Assembly: GCF_004799325.1 (NCBI RefSeq)
Contig: NZ_SSMD01000004.1
Span: 248,001 to 312,000, forward strand
From: Thalassobius vesicularis
GTDB taxonomy: Bacteria; Pseudomonadota; Alphaproteobacteria; Rhodobacterales; Rhodobacteraceae
Direction: 5' to 3'
Length of the DNA stretch: 64,000 nucleotides
Part shown: in pieces, positions 16,890-23,988 of the stretch
How positions within the stretch are numbered: position 1 is the stretch's first letter
Layout of the letters: each line of letters opens with the position of its first letter
Translations under genes and position numbers: made by a program
Notes under the pieces: model-generated
What the model was told of the DNA's origin: nothing
Seen by the model: only the letters and a program-made list of their open reading frames with translations
Databases searched by the model: none

Positions 16890-17734
16890 TATTCGGCTCC
16901 TTCGGGAAAGGGTGCGCCGATTTCATCGACGCGCGATTGCAGGGACAGCCTGTCAAGGCTGGCGAATGGCAGCTCGACAAAGGCCGCGATGCGGCGGCGC
17001 AGGGCGCCATAAGTACGAGCAAAAACAAGGGCTTTTTCGGCATCCGTGCCGGTCGCCTTTACCGGGTCGGGCAGGCCCCAATGGCCGGTGATGGGCTGGC
17101 CGCTCCAGGGCGGGCATTCTTCGGCGGCGGCATGGTCACAGACGGTAAAGACGAAATCCATGCGGGGGGCGTCGGGCCCCTGAAACTCGGAAATGTCCTT
17201 GGAGCGCAGGCCCGTCACGTCATGGCCATTGCGTTTCAACACGTCCAGAACGAAGGGGTTCGGCCCCTTGGCGGGTTGCGTTCCGGCAGAGTAGGCGGCG
17301 AATTTGCCTTGCCCCAGATCGCGCAGCAGCGCCTCGGCGAACAGCGAGCGGGCGGAGTTGCCCGAGCAGATGAAAAGAACGTTCCAAGTCTTGTTCTCCA
17401 TCGGTTTGTCCTCGTGTGGGGCGGCGATGAGGCCGCCAAGCAAATCCGGACGCGCCCGTCCGACATCCAGTGCCAGATAGCCAAGCAGCGTTTCAGTCGT
17501 GTGAAGGTCGACCGAGTAATACAGCGAGCGCCCCTCGCGGCGGACCTGCACCAGACGCGCGGCGGTCAGGTCGGACAGGTGGTGCGACAGGGTGTTTTGT
17601 TTCAGGCCTAGGGCTGCGGCGATCTCGGTCGGGCGGACGCTGCGCGGGGTGAACCGCATCAGCAGCCGGAACACGGCAAGGCGATCCGGGTGACCAAGGG
17701 TAGCAAAGGCGTGGGCGGCTGTTGAGGTATCCAT
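16889..17734 (-). CDS. ArsR-type regulator fused to thioredoxin-type arsenate reductase (ArsR-ArsC)
   Basis: A 281-residue two-domain protein. Residues ~5-80 form an ArsR winged helix ([19 protein letters not shown], then a recognition helix around [13 protein letters not shown]). Residues ~113-281 form a low-molecular-weight phosphatase-like arsenate reductase with the P-loop C123-SGNSA-R129 and the redox pair C199 and C207 in [13 protein letters not shown]. No cysteine precedes C123, so the regulator half has no classical arsenite-thiolate site. The internal [10 protein letters not shown] marks the start of the reductase part. The start at 17734 has no clear Shine-Dalgarno and abuts a palindrome; a longer frame to 17845 is open but shows no family similarity. 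First gene of the ars operon. Confidence 0.9.
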   Translation of the reverse strand: MDTSTAAHAFATLGHPDRLAVFRLLMRFTPRSVRPTEIAAALGLKQNTLSHHLSDLTAARLVQVRREGRSLYYSVDLHTTETLLGYLALDVGRARPDLLGGLIAAPHEDKPMENKTWNVLFICSGNSARSLFAEALLRDLGQGKFAAYSAGTQPAKGPNPFVLDVLKRNGHDVTGLRSKDISEFQGPDAPRMDFVFTVCDHAAAEECPPWSGQPITGHWGLPDPVKATGTDAEKALVFARTYGALRRRIAAFVELPFASLDRLSLQSRVDEIGAPFPEGAE

Positions 17735-17735
17735 A

Positions 17736-17757
17736 ATTCCGGAATATCGGAAATATT
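17736..17757. promoter_or_regulatory. Candidate ArsR operator, palindromes at the ars operon start
   Basis: ATTCCGGAAT (17736-17745) is a perfect 10-bp palindrome directly before the ArsR-ArsC start codon. It overlaps AATAT-N5-ATATT (17743-17757), a second inverted repeat. Together they occupy the place where promoter and ribosome-binding site would be, as expected for autorepression by an ArsR-type protein. Binding is inferred. Confidence 0.5.
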
Positions 17758-17874
17758 GGTGGAGTCGAGTGAAACTTTGATGACAGTCGGGGCGCGGCAA
17801 GATGGCAGGCGGTGACGCGTTGACCGCCCGTGCCGCCTGACGCATGGTGGGGCCGCGTCAAAATCGGAGGCACC

Positions 17875-18207
17875 GTGCGCGCCGCACTCATCATCCTTCT
17901 GGTCGGCCTGCTGGCCGTGTTCTCGGTTTCCGGGGCAGGGATGGTGCGGGCCGAGGTTGCGGGCCACAATATGTCGATGTCCCAACACGACGGTTGTCCT
18001 GATTGCGTGGACCTGGCCGACGACCATTCAATGCCGTGCCAGCAGTGCGCCTTGTGCCTGCCAGCCACTTTGGCCGTCTTGGTGGATGGCGAATTCGGGC
18101 AGGTCACGGCGCCGTTCCGTTATCCTCAAATGGCTGACGCGGTGCTGCGTGCGCCGCCGTTGGCGCTGGATTTGCCGCCTCCTCGTATCCGGTTCAGCAC
18201 TGTTTGA
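17875..18207 (+). CDS. Small secreted Cys/His-rich protein
   Basis: A 110-residue protein starting at GTG 17875, with GGAGG 4 nt upstream. The N-terminus (VRAALIILLVGLLAVFSVSG) is a signal peptide or membrane anchor. The mature part is rich in potential metal ligands: HNMSMSQHDGCPDCVD then DDHSMPCQQCALCL, giving four or five cysteines, several histidines and methionines. The C-terminal ~45 residues are proline-rich and plain. Such Cys/His/Met composition is seen in periplasmic copper- or heavy-metal-linked small proteins (for example DUF2946-like), but I cannot assign a family with certainty. It is divergent from the ars operon and 48 nt upstream of a cytochrome c gene, with which it may be co-expressed. 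Confidence 0.65.
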   Translation: MRAALIILLVGLLAVFSVSGAGMVRAEVAGHNMSMSQHDGCPDCVDLADDHSMPCQQCALCLPATLAVLVDGEFGQVTAPFRYPQMADAVLRAPPLALDLPPPRIRFSTV

Positions 18208-18255
18208 ACCCCGAAGCGGCACGTGGTGCCGCCCCGAAATGATACGGAGACTCCT

Positions 18256-18687
18256 ATGAAAAAATCCCTGCTGCTGGCGGCTGGCGCGGTGGCGCTTGGC
18301 TTGGCCGGATACCTTGCCTATGCCCCCGCTGACGCCCCTGAACAGGCCGGAAAACCGGCCAAAGGCGCGGCTATTGTTCAGGTCCAAGTGCCTGATAACC
18401 TGTCAGAAAATGCGAAAATAGGCCAGCGGGCCTTTGACGTGAAATGCGCCACCTGCCACGGGCTGAACGGCTCTGGCGTCGAGGGGTTTGGGCCGCCGTT
18501 GGTGCATGTCATCTATGAGCCCTCGCATCACGGCGACATGTCGTTCGTGATGGCCGTTCAGCGCGGTGTTCAGTCGCACCACTGGCGGTTCGGCAACATG
18601 CCTCCGCAGCCCGGGCTGACCCAGGCGGACGTGATCGCGATCACCGCCTACGTGCGCGAGTTGCAGCGCGCAAATGGCATCAACTGA
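18256..18687 (+). CDS. Mono-haem class I c-type cytochrome, membrane-anchored or secreted
   Basis: A 143-residue cytochrome c. The N-terminal MKKSLLLAAGAVALGLAGYL is a signal/anchor helix. The haem-binding CATCH motif lies near residue 62 in FDVKCATCHGLNG, and the likely distal methionine is in the NMPPQPGLT segment near residue 120, matching cytochrome c/CbbP-type folds. ATG 18256 follows a GGAGA site with 5-nt spacing. The gene stands between the Cys/His-rich protein and a convergent YqaA-like gene. It may deliver electrons to a terminal oxidase or a metal oxidoreductase; nothing in the window names the partner. Confidence 0.85.
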   Translation: MKKSLLLAAGAVALGLAGYLAYAPADAPEQAGKPAKGAAIVQVQVPDNLSENAKIGQRAFDVKCATCHGLNGSGVEGFGPPLVHVIYEPSHHGDMSFVMAVQRGVQSHHWRFGNMPPQPGLTQADVIAITAYVRELQRANGIN

Positions 18688-18699
18688 TTGAAACTAAAG

Positions 18700-19128
18700 T
18701 CAAATAAATGACAGGGTGGCCAGTGTCAAAACCAGATACCGGCCGCCCTTTGCCACGGTTACGATCAGCGTGAAACGCCAGAGGGGTTCGCGCAGGACTC
18801 CGGCGACGAGGGTCAGCGGATCGCCGATGATCGGCACCCACGAGGCCAGCAGGCTCCAATATCCCCAGCGCGCATACCAGCCCGCTGCCTTGTCGAACTG
18901 ACGCGGTGAGACGGGAAACCAGCGGCGGTCAGCGTAATGGGCCAGAAACCGGCCAATCAGCCAATTCAGTAGTGATCCCAATACGTTACCCACCGTCGCG
19001 GCGGCGAATAACAGCCAGGCGGGATGGGTTTCGGACAGCAAAAGGCCGACCAGAACGGCCTCGGACTGGGCGGGAAACAGTGAGGCCGCAAGGAATGCAG
19101 CAAGGAAAAGGCCGATGATCGCGTTCAT
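18700..19128 (-). CDS. YqaA-family (VTT/DedA-like) inner-membrane protein
   Basis: A 142-residue integral membrane protein with four or five hydrophobic helices. The FPAQSEAVLVGLL start, the VGNVLGSLLNWLIGRF glycine/asparagine segment and the SWVPIIGDPLTLVAGVLR segment are the conserved re-entrant features of the YqaA branch of the VTT/SNARE-associated family. These proteins are associated with lipid scrambling or undecaprenyl-phosphate handling in DedA relatives; the role of YqaA itself is poorly defined. It is convergent with the cytochrome gene (12 nt apart) and transcribed alone. Length is normal for the family. Confidence 0.85.
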   Translation of the reverse strand: MNAIIGLFLAAFLAASLFPAQSEAVLVGLLLSETHPAWLLFAAATVGNVLGSLLNWLIGRFLAHYADRRWFPVSPRQFDKAAGWYARWGYWSLLASWVPIIGDPLTLVAGVLREPLWRFTLIVTVAKGGRYLVLTLATLSFI

Positions 19129-19239
19129 GTGCCCCCTCAGTGCATGAGAGGGGCGCGGCGCGCAACGGGTATGTGCGGCGGGGTAACGGGGTGTTTACCC
19201 GGCGAATCGTAAGGTTTTGGGCGATTTTTGTACGCCGTT

Positions 19240-19809
19240 TCAGGTGGGCGACCACGCGGCCGCCTGACGCTCGCCAAGGCGCAGCATGTCGACCGCGCGG
19301 GCGGCGATCTGGCGGGTCATGTCTTCGACCGTTTCGGGCTTGAGGTAGAAGGCCGGGACCGGGGGCATGATGATGCCGCCCATCTGGGTGACGGCGGTCA
19401 TGTTCTGTAGATGGGCCAGGGTCAGGGGGGCCTCGCGGGTCAGAAGGATCAGCGGGCGGCGCTCCTTCAGTTGGACCGAGGCGGCGCGGGTCAGCAGGTT
19501 GTCGTCCAGCCCGTGGGCGATGGCCGCCAGACTGCGCATCGAGCAGGGGGCGACGATCATCCCGGCCACGGGGAAAGAGCCCGAGGCGATGGTGGCGCCG
19601 ATGTCGGTGGCGGGGTGAACCTGCGTCACGATCTGTTCGAGGGCGGACAGGGTGCCGGGGGCGCATTCCTCGGCGATGGTGCGGTGGGCGGCGGGGCTGC
19701 AGACCAGGTGGATTTGAGCGCCCAGTTTCGCCAGATGCTGCGCGGCCCAGACCCCGAGGGCGGCACCGGACGCGCCCGAGATGCCAAGGATGACGTGCGG
19801 GTTCTTCAT
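19240..19809 (-). CDS. ubiX: UbiX flavin prenyltransferase
   Basis: A 189-residue flavin prenyltransferase that makes the prenylated FMN cofactor used by UbiD decarboxylase. The FMN-binding N-terminus VILGISGASGAALGVWAAQ, the central SGSFPVAGMIVAPCSMRSLAA and the ERRPLILLTREAPLTLAHL substrate/lid segment are diagnostic. The start at 19809 overlaps the UbiD stop codon (ATGA), so the pair is translationally coupled. In ubiquinone biosynthesis UbiX-UbiD remove the carboxyl group of 3-polyprenyl-4-hydroxybenzoate; neither step needs oxygen. The divergent ubiTUV genes make the pathway context strong. Confidence 0.95.
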   Translation of the reverse strand: MKNPHVILGISGASGAALGVWAAQHLAKLGAQIHLVCSPAAHRTIAEECAPGTLSALEQIVTQVHPATDIGATIASGSFPVAGMIVAPCSMRSLAAIAHGLDDNLLTRAASVQLKERRPLILLTREAPLTLAHLQNMTAVTQMGGIIMPPVPAFYLKPETVEDMTRQIAARAVDMLRLGERQAAAWSPT

Positions 19810-21311
19810 GCGGCACCTTTGGGGGTATGGCGGGCCAGCAGATCGCTGGCAAAGGCGATGTCCTGCGGGCGCATCTGCATGACGCGGCCCCATTCGCGGG
19901 TGGTCTCAGAGCCCAGCTTGTTGGTGGCGTCGATGCCCATCTTGCCGGCCAGCCCCGGCTGCGGCGAGGCGAAATCGAGGTAGTCCATCGGCGTGTCCGA
20001 CAGCAACATCACGTCGCGCGACGGGTCCATGCGGGTGGCCATCGCCCAAGCGACGTCATCCCAATTGGCGGGGTCGATGTCGTCATCCACGACGATGATC
20101 GTCTTGGTGTAGCTGAACTGCGGCAGCATCCCCCACAGCGCCATCATCACGCGCCGCGCCTGACCGGGATAGCGCTTGTCGATGCTGACCACGGCCATGC
20201 GGTAGGAGCAGGCGGCGGGCGGCAGCCAGAGGTCGCGGACCTCGGGGATCTGGGCGCGGATGGTGGGCAGGGCGAGGCGGTTGAACACCTCTCCGATGAT
20301 CGCGGGTTCGTCGGGGGGGCGGCCGGTATAGGTGGACAGGTACAGCGGGTCGCGGCGGTGGGTGATGGCGGTGACGGTCATCACGGGGAACGGCTCGACC
20401 GCGTTGTAATAGCCGGTGTGATCGCCGAAGGGCCCTTCGGGGGCGGTGTCGGAGGGGCTGACGGTGCCCTCGATCACGATCTCGGCGTCGGCGGGGACCA
20501 GCATGGGGATCGAATGCGCCGGGGTCAGGCGCGGGCGGGCGCCGGACAGAACGCCGGAGAAGGTCAGCTCGGACACGGTTTCGGGCAGCGGCAGGGCAGA
20601 GGACAGCAGCAGGCCCGGCGAAGCACCCAGTGCGATGGCGACGGGCATGTCCTGCCCGGCCCTGGCCCAGCTGCGGTGATGCGCGGCGCCGCCACGATGG
20701 GCCAGCCAGCGCAGGATCAGGCGCTGGCCGTCCAGCATCTGCGCGCGGTAGACGCCGCAATTGTAGAGCGCGGCCTCTTGCGGGTCCGAACCATGCGGGC
20801 GGGTCATCACGACGGGCCATGTGATCAGCGGGCCGGCGTCCTCGGGCCAGTGGGTCTGGATCGGCAGGCGCGACAGGTCGATCTGGTCGCCGGTGTGCAC
20901 GACCTGTTGCACCGAGGCGGCGCGTTGCAGGACGGGGCGGGTGGACAGGGCGGCGCGCAGCATCGGCCAGCGGGACAGCGCGTCGCGCATCCCTTGCGGC
21001 GGGGTGGGGGCGCGCAGGGCGGCCAGAAACGCGGCGAACCCGTCCAGCGTTTCGTCCGAGACGCCAAGCCCGGCCATGACCCGTTCGCGCGTGCCGAACA
21101 GGTTGGCGATCACGGGGATGTCCAGCGCTTGTCCATTGTGCGTGGGCGCATCAAAGCGCAGCACCGGCCCGCCGGTTTCCAGCACGGCGCGGTGGACGGC
21201 GGTCATCTGGTGGGCGATGTTCACGGGCTCGGGCAGGGTCAGCAGCTGGCCCTGGTCGTGGCACCAGTCCAGAAAGCCGCGCAAGGATCGGAAGGCGGGC
21301 AGCTCTCTCAT
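19806..21311 (-). CDS. ubiD: UbiD 3-polyprenyl-4-hydroxybenzoate decarboxylase
   Basis: A 501-residue UbiD-family decarboxylase. Family blocks visible are VIANLFGTRERVMAGLG near residue 80, PEGPFGDHTGYYN with the conserved acid residues near residue 290, and KTIIVVDDDIDPANWDDVAW near 410. It needs prenyl-FMN from UbiX, encoded next with a 4-nt overlap. ATG 21311 follows GGGAATAGAG. It acts on the ubiquinone precursor. The promoter region is shared with divergent ubiT and contains an FNR-like box, suggesting induction at low oxygen. Other UbiD substrates are known, but the neighbours favour ubiquinone synthesis. Confidence 0.94.
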   Translation of the reverse strand: MRELPAFRSLRGFLDWCHDQGQLLTLPEPVNIAHQMTAVHRAVLETGGPVLRFDAPTHNGQALDIPVIANLFGTRERVMAGLGVSDETLDGFAAFLAALRAPTPPQGMRDALSRWPMLRAALSTRPVLQRAASVQQVVHTGDQIDLSRLPIQTHWPEDAGPLITWPVVMTRPHGSDPQEAALYNCGVYRAQMLDGQRLILRWLAHRGGAAHHRSWARAGQDMPVAIALGASPGLLLSSALPLPETVSELTFSGVLSGARPRLTPAHSIPMLVPADAEIVIEGTVSPSDTAPEGPFGDHTGYYNAVEPFPVMTVTAITHRRDPLYLSTYTGRPPDEPAIIGEVFNRLALPTIRAQIPEVRDLWLPPAACSYRMAVVSIDKRYPGQARRVMMALWGMLPQFSYTKTIIVVDDDIDPANWDDVAWAMATRMDPSRDVMLLSDTPMDYLDFASPQPGLAGKMGIDATNKLGSETTREWGRVMQMRPQDIAFASDLLARHTPKGAA

Positions 21312-21363
21312 CTCTATTCCCCATCGGTTTTGCGAGCCATAGCAAGGGCGGGCTTGTGTTCTC

Positions 21364-21377
21364 TTGAGAATTGTCAA
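21364..21377. promoter_or_regulatory. FNR/FnrL-type box between ubiD and ubiT
   Basis: TTGAGAATTGTCAA fits the FNR half-site pattern TTGA-N6-TCAA (consensus TTGAT-N4-ATCAA). It lies 53 nt upstream of ubiD and 61 nt upstream of ubiT, so it could activate both divergent units at low oxygen. Match to consensus is seen; regulation is inferred. Confidence 0.7.
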
Positions 21378-21438
21378 GTTGGGGCGGGGACGGGGCGGCT
21401 AGAACCGGGGCAGCAACAGTTGCCACAGGGAGTCCTGA

Positions 21439-21987
21439 ATGGACGCCATGCATACTTCGGAGCGGATCCCGCTCTTTCCGCGTCTGGCCGCGGCGCCGCT
21501 GACCGTTCTACCGCTGTACCCGATTCAGGTGGTGCTGGACCGGTTCGCCAAGCAGGTCGGCAAAACCCACCCCAAGATGTTCCGCCGGATGCGAGAGCAC
21601 GCCCATGCCCGGTTCGAACTGGACCCGACGGACCTGCCGTTCCTGATCCAGATCGAGCCGAGGGGCGGCACGCCCTCGGTGAGGCTGACGCGGAGCGCGC
21701 AGCCTTGTGATGCGCGAATCGCGGGGCCGATGGCGGCGCTGCTGGGAATGGTGCACGGGGCCTATGATGGCGATGCGCTGTTTTTCTCGCGCGATCTGGT
21801 GATCGAAGGGGATACCGCCGCCGTGCTGGCCCTGCGCAACGCGATCGACGCCGCCGAGATCGACCTGACCGGAGAGTTGGCGCAGGCCGCTGGCCCGGCG
21901 CGGGTGATGATCGAACGGCTGAGCGAGTATGTCGAGAAACGTACCGGCGTCGCCCTGACCCGCCACGAGGAGGCAGAGCATTGGTAA
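21439..21987 (+). CDS. ubiT: UbiT, SCP2-domain accessory factor of O2-independent ubiquinone synthesis
   Basis: A 182-residue SCP2 lipid-binding domain protein. The N-terminal hydrophobic segment (LAAAPLTVLPLYPIQVVLDRF) precedes the SCP2 core with FLIQIEPRGGTPSV and the DALFFSRDLVIEGDTAAVLALRN block typical of UbiT. UbiT binds prenylated ubiquinone intermediates and works with the UbiU-UbiV hydroxylase. ATG 21439 has GGGAG 8 nt upstream. The stop overlaps the ubiU start by one base. It is the first gene of the ubiT-ubiU-ubiV operon. Confidence 0.93.
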   Translation: MDAMHTSERIPLFPRLAAAPLTVLPLYPIQVVLDRFAKQVGKTHPKMFRRMREHAHARFELDPTDLPFLIQIEPRGGTPSVRLTRSAQPCDARIAGPMAALLGMVHGAYDGDALFFSRDLVIEGDTAAVLALRNAIDAAEIDLTGELAQAAGPARVMIERLSEYVEKRTGVALTRHEEAEHW

Positions 21988-22964
21988 TGGAAATCGTCTG
22001 TCCGGCGGGCACCCCTGCCGCCTTGCGTGCTGCCGTGAAGGCCGGGGCGCATACCGTCTATTGTGGGTTCGCGGATGAGACCAACGCGCGCAATTTTCCC
22101 GGCCTGAACTTTGACCGCGACGAGATGGAGGAGAGCATCGCGCTGGCTCATGACTACGGGGCCAAGGTGCTGATCGCCATCAACACCTATCCACGCGCCG
22201 GGGCCGAAGGGATATGGCATCAGGCCATCGCGGATGCGGAACGGTTCGGCGCGGATGCGGTGATACTGGCCGACATTGGCCTGCTGGACCACGCCGCGCG
22301 GCACCATCCGGGGCTGCGGCGGCACCTGTCGGTGCAGGCTGCGGCGGCGAATGCGGATGCCATCAATTTTTACGGGCGGGAATTCGGGGTGAAGCGCGTG
22401 GTGCTGCCGCGCGTGTTGTCGGTGCCCGAAATCGCCGCGATCAACGCCGAAACCGAGGTCGAGACCGAGGTGTTCGTCTTTGGCGGGCTGTGCGTGATGG
22501 CTGAGGGGCGGTGCTCTTTGTCGTCCTACGCGACGGGGAAGTCGCCGAACATGAACGGGGTGTGCTCGCCCGCCAGTCACGTGGCCTATCATGAGACCGC
22601 GGGCCGTCTGGATGCGCAGCTGGGTGGGTACACGATCCACCGCGTGGGGGCGGGCGAACCGGCGCCCTATCCGACCCTGTGCAAGGGCTGTTTCAGCGCG
22701 GGGGACAAGACCGGCCACCTGTTCGAAGACCCCGTGAGCCTGAACGCCGAGGCGCTGATGCCCGCGCTGCAAAAGGCGGGCGTCACGGCGCTGAAGATCG
22801 AGGGGCGGCAACGCTCGGCCTCGTACGTGTCGCAGGTGGTGCGCAATTTCCGCATGGCCGTCGACGCGCTGGATCAGGGACGACCCATGCCCGAAGGGAT
22901 GCTGGCGCGGCTGTCCGAGGGGCAGGCGATGACCGCCGGGGCCTACAAGAAAACCTGGAGATGA
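21987..22964 (+). CDS. ubiU: UbiU, Fe-S U32-family subunit of anaerobic ubiquinone hydroxylase
   Basis: A 325-residue U32 'peptidase' family protein. The four cluster cysteines are at 169, 176, 193 and 232 (FGGLCVMAEGRCS, NGVCSP, TLCKGC), the same numbers I recall for E. coli UbiU when counting from ATG 21987 (MEIVCPAG). A TTG at 21981 has better spacing to the GAGGAGG site (7 nt versus 13) and would add two residues, so the start is uncertain. With UbiV it forms the [4Fe-4S] heterodimer that hydroxylates ubiquinone precursors without O2, with prephenate as the hydroxyl donor. The ubiV start follows closely. Confidence 0.95.
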   Translation: MEIVCPAGTPAALRAAVKAGAHTVYCGFADETNARNFPGLNFDRDEMEESIALAHDYGAKVLIAINTYPRAGAEGIWHQAIADAERFGADAVILADIGLLDHAARHHPGLRRHLSVQAAAANADAINFYGREFGVKRVVLPRVLSVPEIAAINAETEVETEVFVFGGLCVMAEGRCSLSSYATGKSPNMNGVCSPASHVAYHETAGRLDAQLGGYTIHRVGAGEPAPYPTLCKGCFSAGDKTGHLFEDPVSLNAEALMPALQKAGVTALKIEGRQRSASYVSQVVRNFRMAVDALDQGRPMPEGMLARLSEGQAMTAGAYKKTWR

Positions 22965-22966
22965 CG

Positions 22967-23863
22967 ATGGAACTGACCGTGGGACCGATCCAGTATTTCT
23001 GGAGCGAGGACAACTGGGCCGATTTCTATACCCGATTGGCCGACAGCCCGGTGGACCGGGTGGTCGTGGGGGAGCTGGTCTGCTCGAAACGGTTGCCGTT
23101 CTTTCAGCACCGCATCCCCGAGGCGCTGGCGGCCCTACAGGCGGCGGGCAAGCAGGTGGCGGTGACAAGTCTGGCGCTGGTGACGCTGAAGCGGGAACGC
23201 AAGCAAACGGCGGAACTGGCGGAAATGGGGATGGAGGTCGAGGTGAACGACCTGACCGCGCTGGCCTATCTGCCGCAGGGGGCGGCGTTCTCGGTGGGGC
23301 CGCTGGTCAACGTTTACAGCGCGGGCACGCTGGAGTGGCTGGCCCGGCGCGGGGCGACACGGATCAGCCTGCCGCCGGAATTGCCCATCGCCTCGGTTCA
23401 GGCGCTGGTGCGGGCGGCGCGGGACAATGGCGTGATGATCGAGGTCTGGGGGCACGGAAGGCTGCCGCTGGCGATCTCGGGGCGGTGCTACCACGCGCGG
23501 ATGCATGGCCGGCCCAAGGACAATTGCCTGTTCGCCTGCGAGGATGACCCCGACGGCGCGGATGTGCGGACGCTGGACGACACGCCGTTTCTGGCGATCA
23601 ACGGGGTGCAGACCCTGTCGGACACTCATGCCTGCGCGGCCTATCAGCTGGACCTGCTGCAAGAGGCGGGCGTTGGCGCGCTGCGTCTGTCGCCGCAATC
23701 GCAAGGGTTCGACGAGGTGTGCGCCGCCTATCGCGGGGCGCTGGACGGGGCGATCACCGACACGGCGCTGGAGGCGCGATTGCGCGCGGCCTCGCCCGCT
23801 GGAACGCGGCTGAGCGACGGGTTCCTGACCGGCGAAACCGGGGTTGCGTGGTCGCGGGGCTGA
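22967..23863 (+). CDS. ubiV: UbiV, Fe-S U32-family subunit of anaerobic ubiquinone hydroxylase
   Basis: A 298-residue partner of UbiU. Cluster cysteines are C39 (GELVCSKR), C174 (SGRCYHA), C187 (KDNCLFAC) and C191. C39 and the later spacing (13 and 4) match E. coli UbiV as I recall it, supporting ATG 22967 (MELTVGPIQYFW), which also has GGAG at 6-nt spacing. An ATG at 22961 overlapping the ubiU stop (ATGA) is possible but leaves almost no spacing. It acts as a heterodimer with UbiU in ring hydroxylation during anaerobic or low-oxygen growth. Last gene of the ubiTUV operon. Confidence 0.95.
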   Translation: MELTVGPIQYFWSEDNWADFYTRLADSPVDRVVVGELVCSKRLPFFQHRIPEALAALQAAGKQVAVTSLALVTLKRERKQTAELAEMGMEVEVNDLTALAYLPQGAAFSVGPLVNVYSAGTLEWLARRGATRISLPPELPIASVQALVRAARDNGVMIEVWGHGRLPLAISGRCYHARMHGRPKDNCLFACEDDPDGADVRTLDDTPFLAINGVQTLSDTHACAAYQLDLLQEAGVGALRLSPQSQGFDEVCAAYRGALDGAITDTALEARLRAASPAGTRLSDGFLTGETGVAWSRG

Positions 23864-23899
23864 CACTCGTGTTCAATTTGTGACGGAAGGGAACAATTG

Positions 23900-23913
23900 C
23901 TTCGGAGCCGAAG
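23900..23913. promoter_or_regulatory. Inverted repeat upstream of the OYE-type gene
   Basis: CTTCGG-AG-CCGAAG, perfect 6-bp arms with a 2-nt spacer, 75 nt before the start of the OYE-type gene. It could be an operator or a small hairpin ending the ubiTUV transcript; no T-run follows directly. Confidence 0.3.
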
Positions 23914-23988
23914 GGCATTACTCCTTATGCCAATTCGCCGTGTTCGCCCCAGCGGGCGACCGGCCCTGACGCAATAAAGGACCCCGCC

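Noticed and set aside
19827-21710. 627-codon plus-strand frame across ubiD and into ubiT
   Set aside because: Crosses the divergent promoter and FNR box in antisense to ubiD, and has repetitive Gly/His/Gln/Arg composition.
23866-23988. Short ORF between ubiV and the OYE gene
   Set aside because: No frame with a start, ribosome-binding site and coding-like composition; the 122-nt gap more likely holds a promoter and the small inverted repeat.
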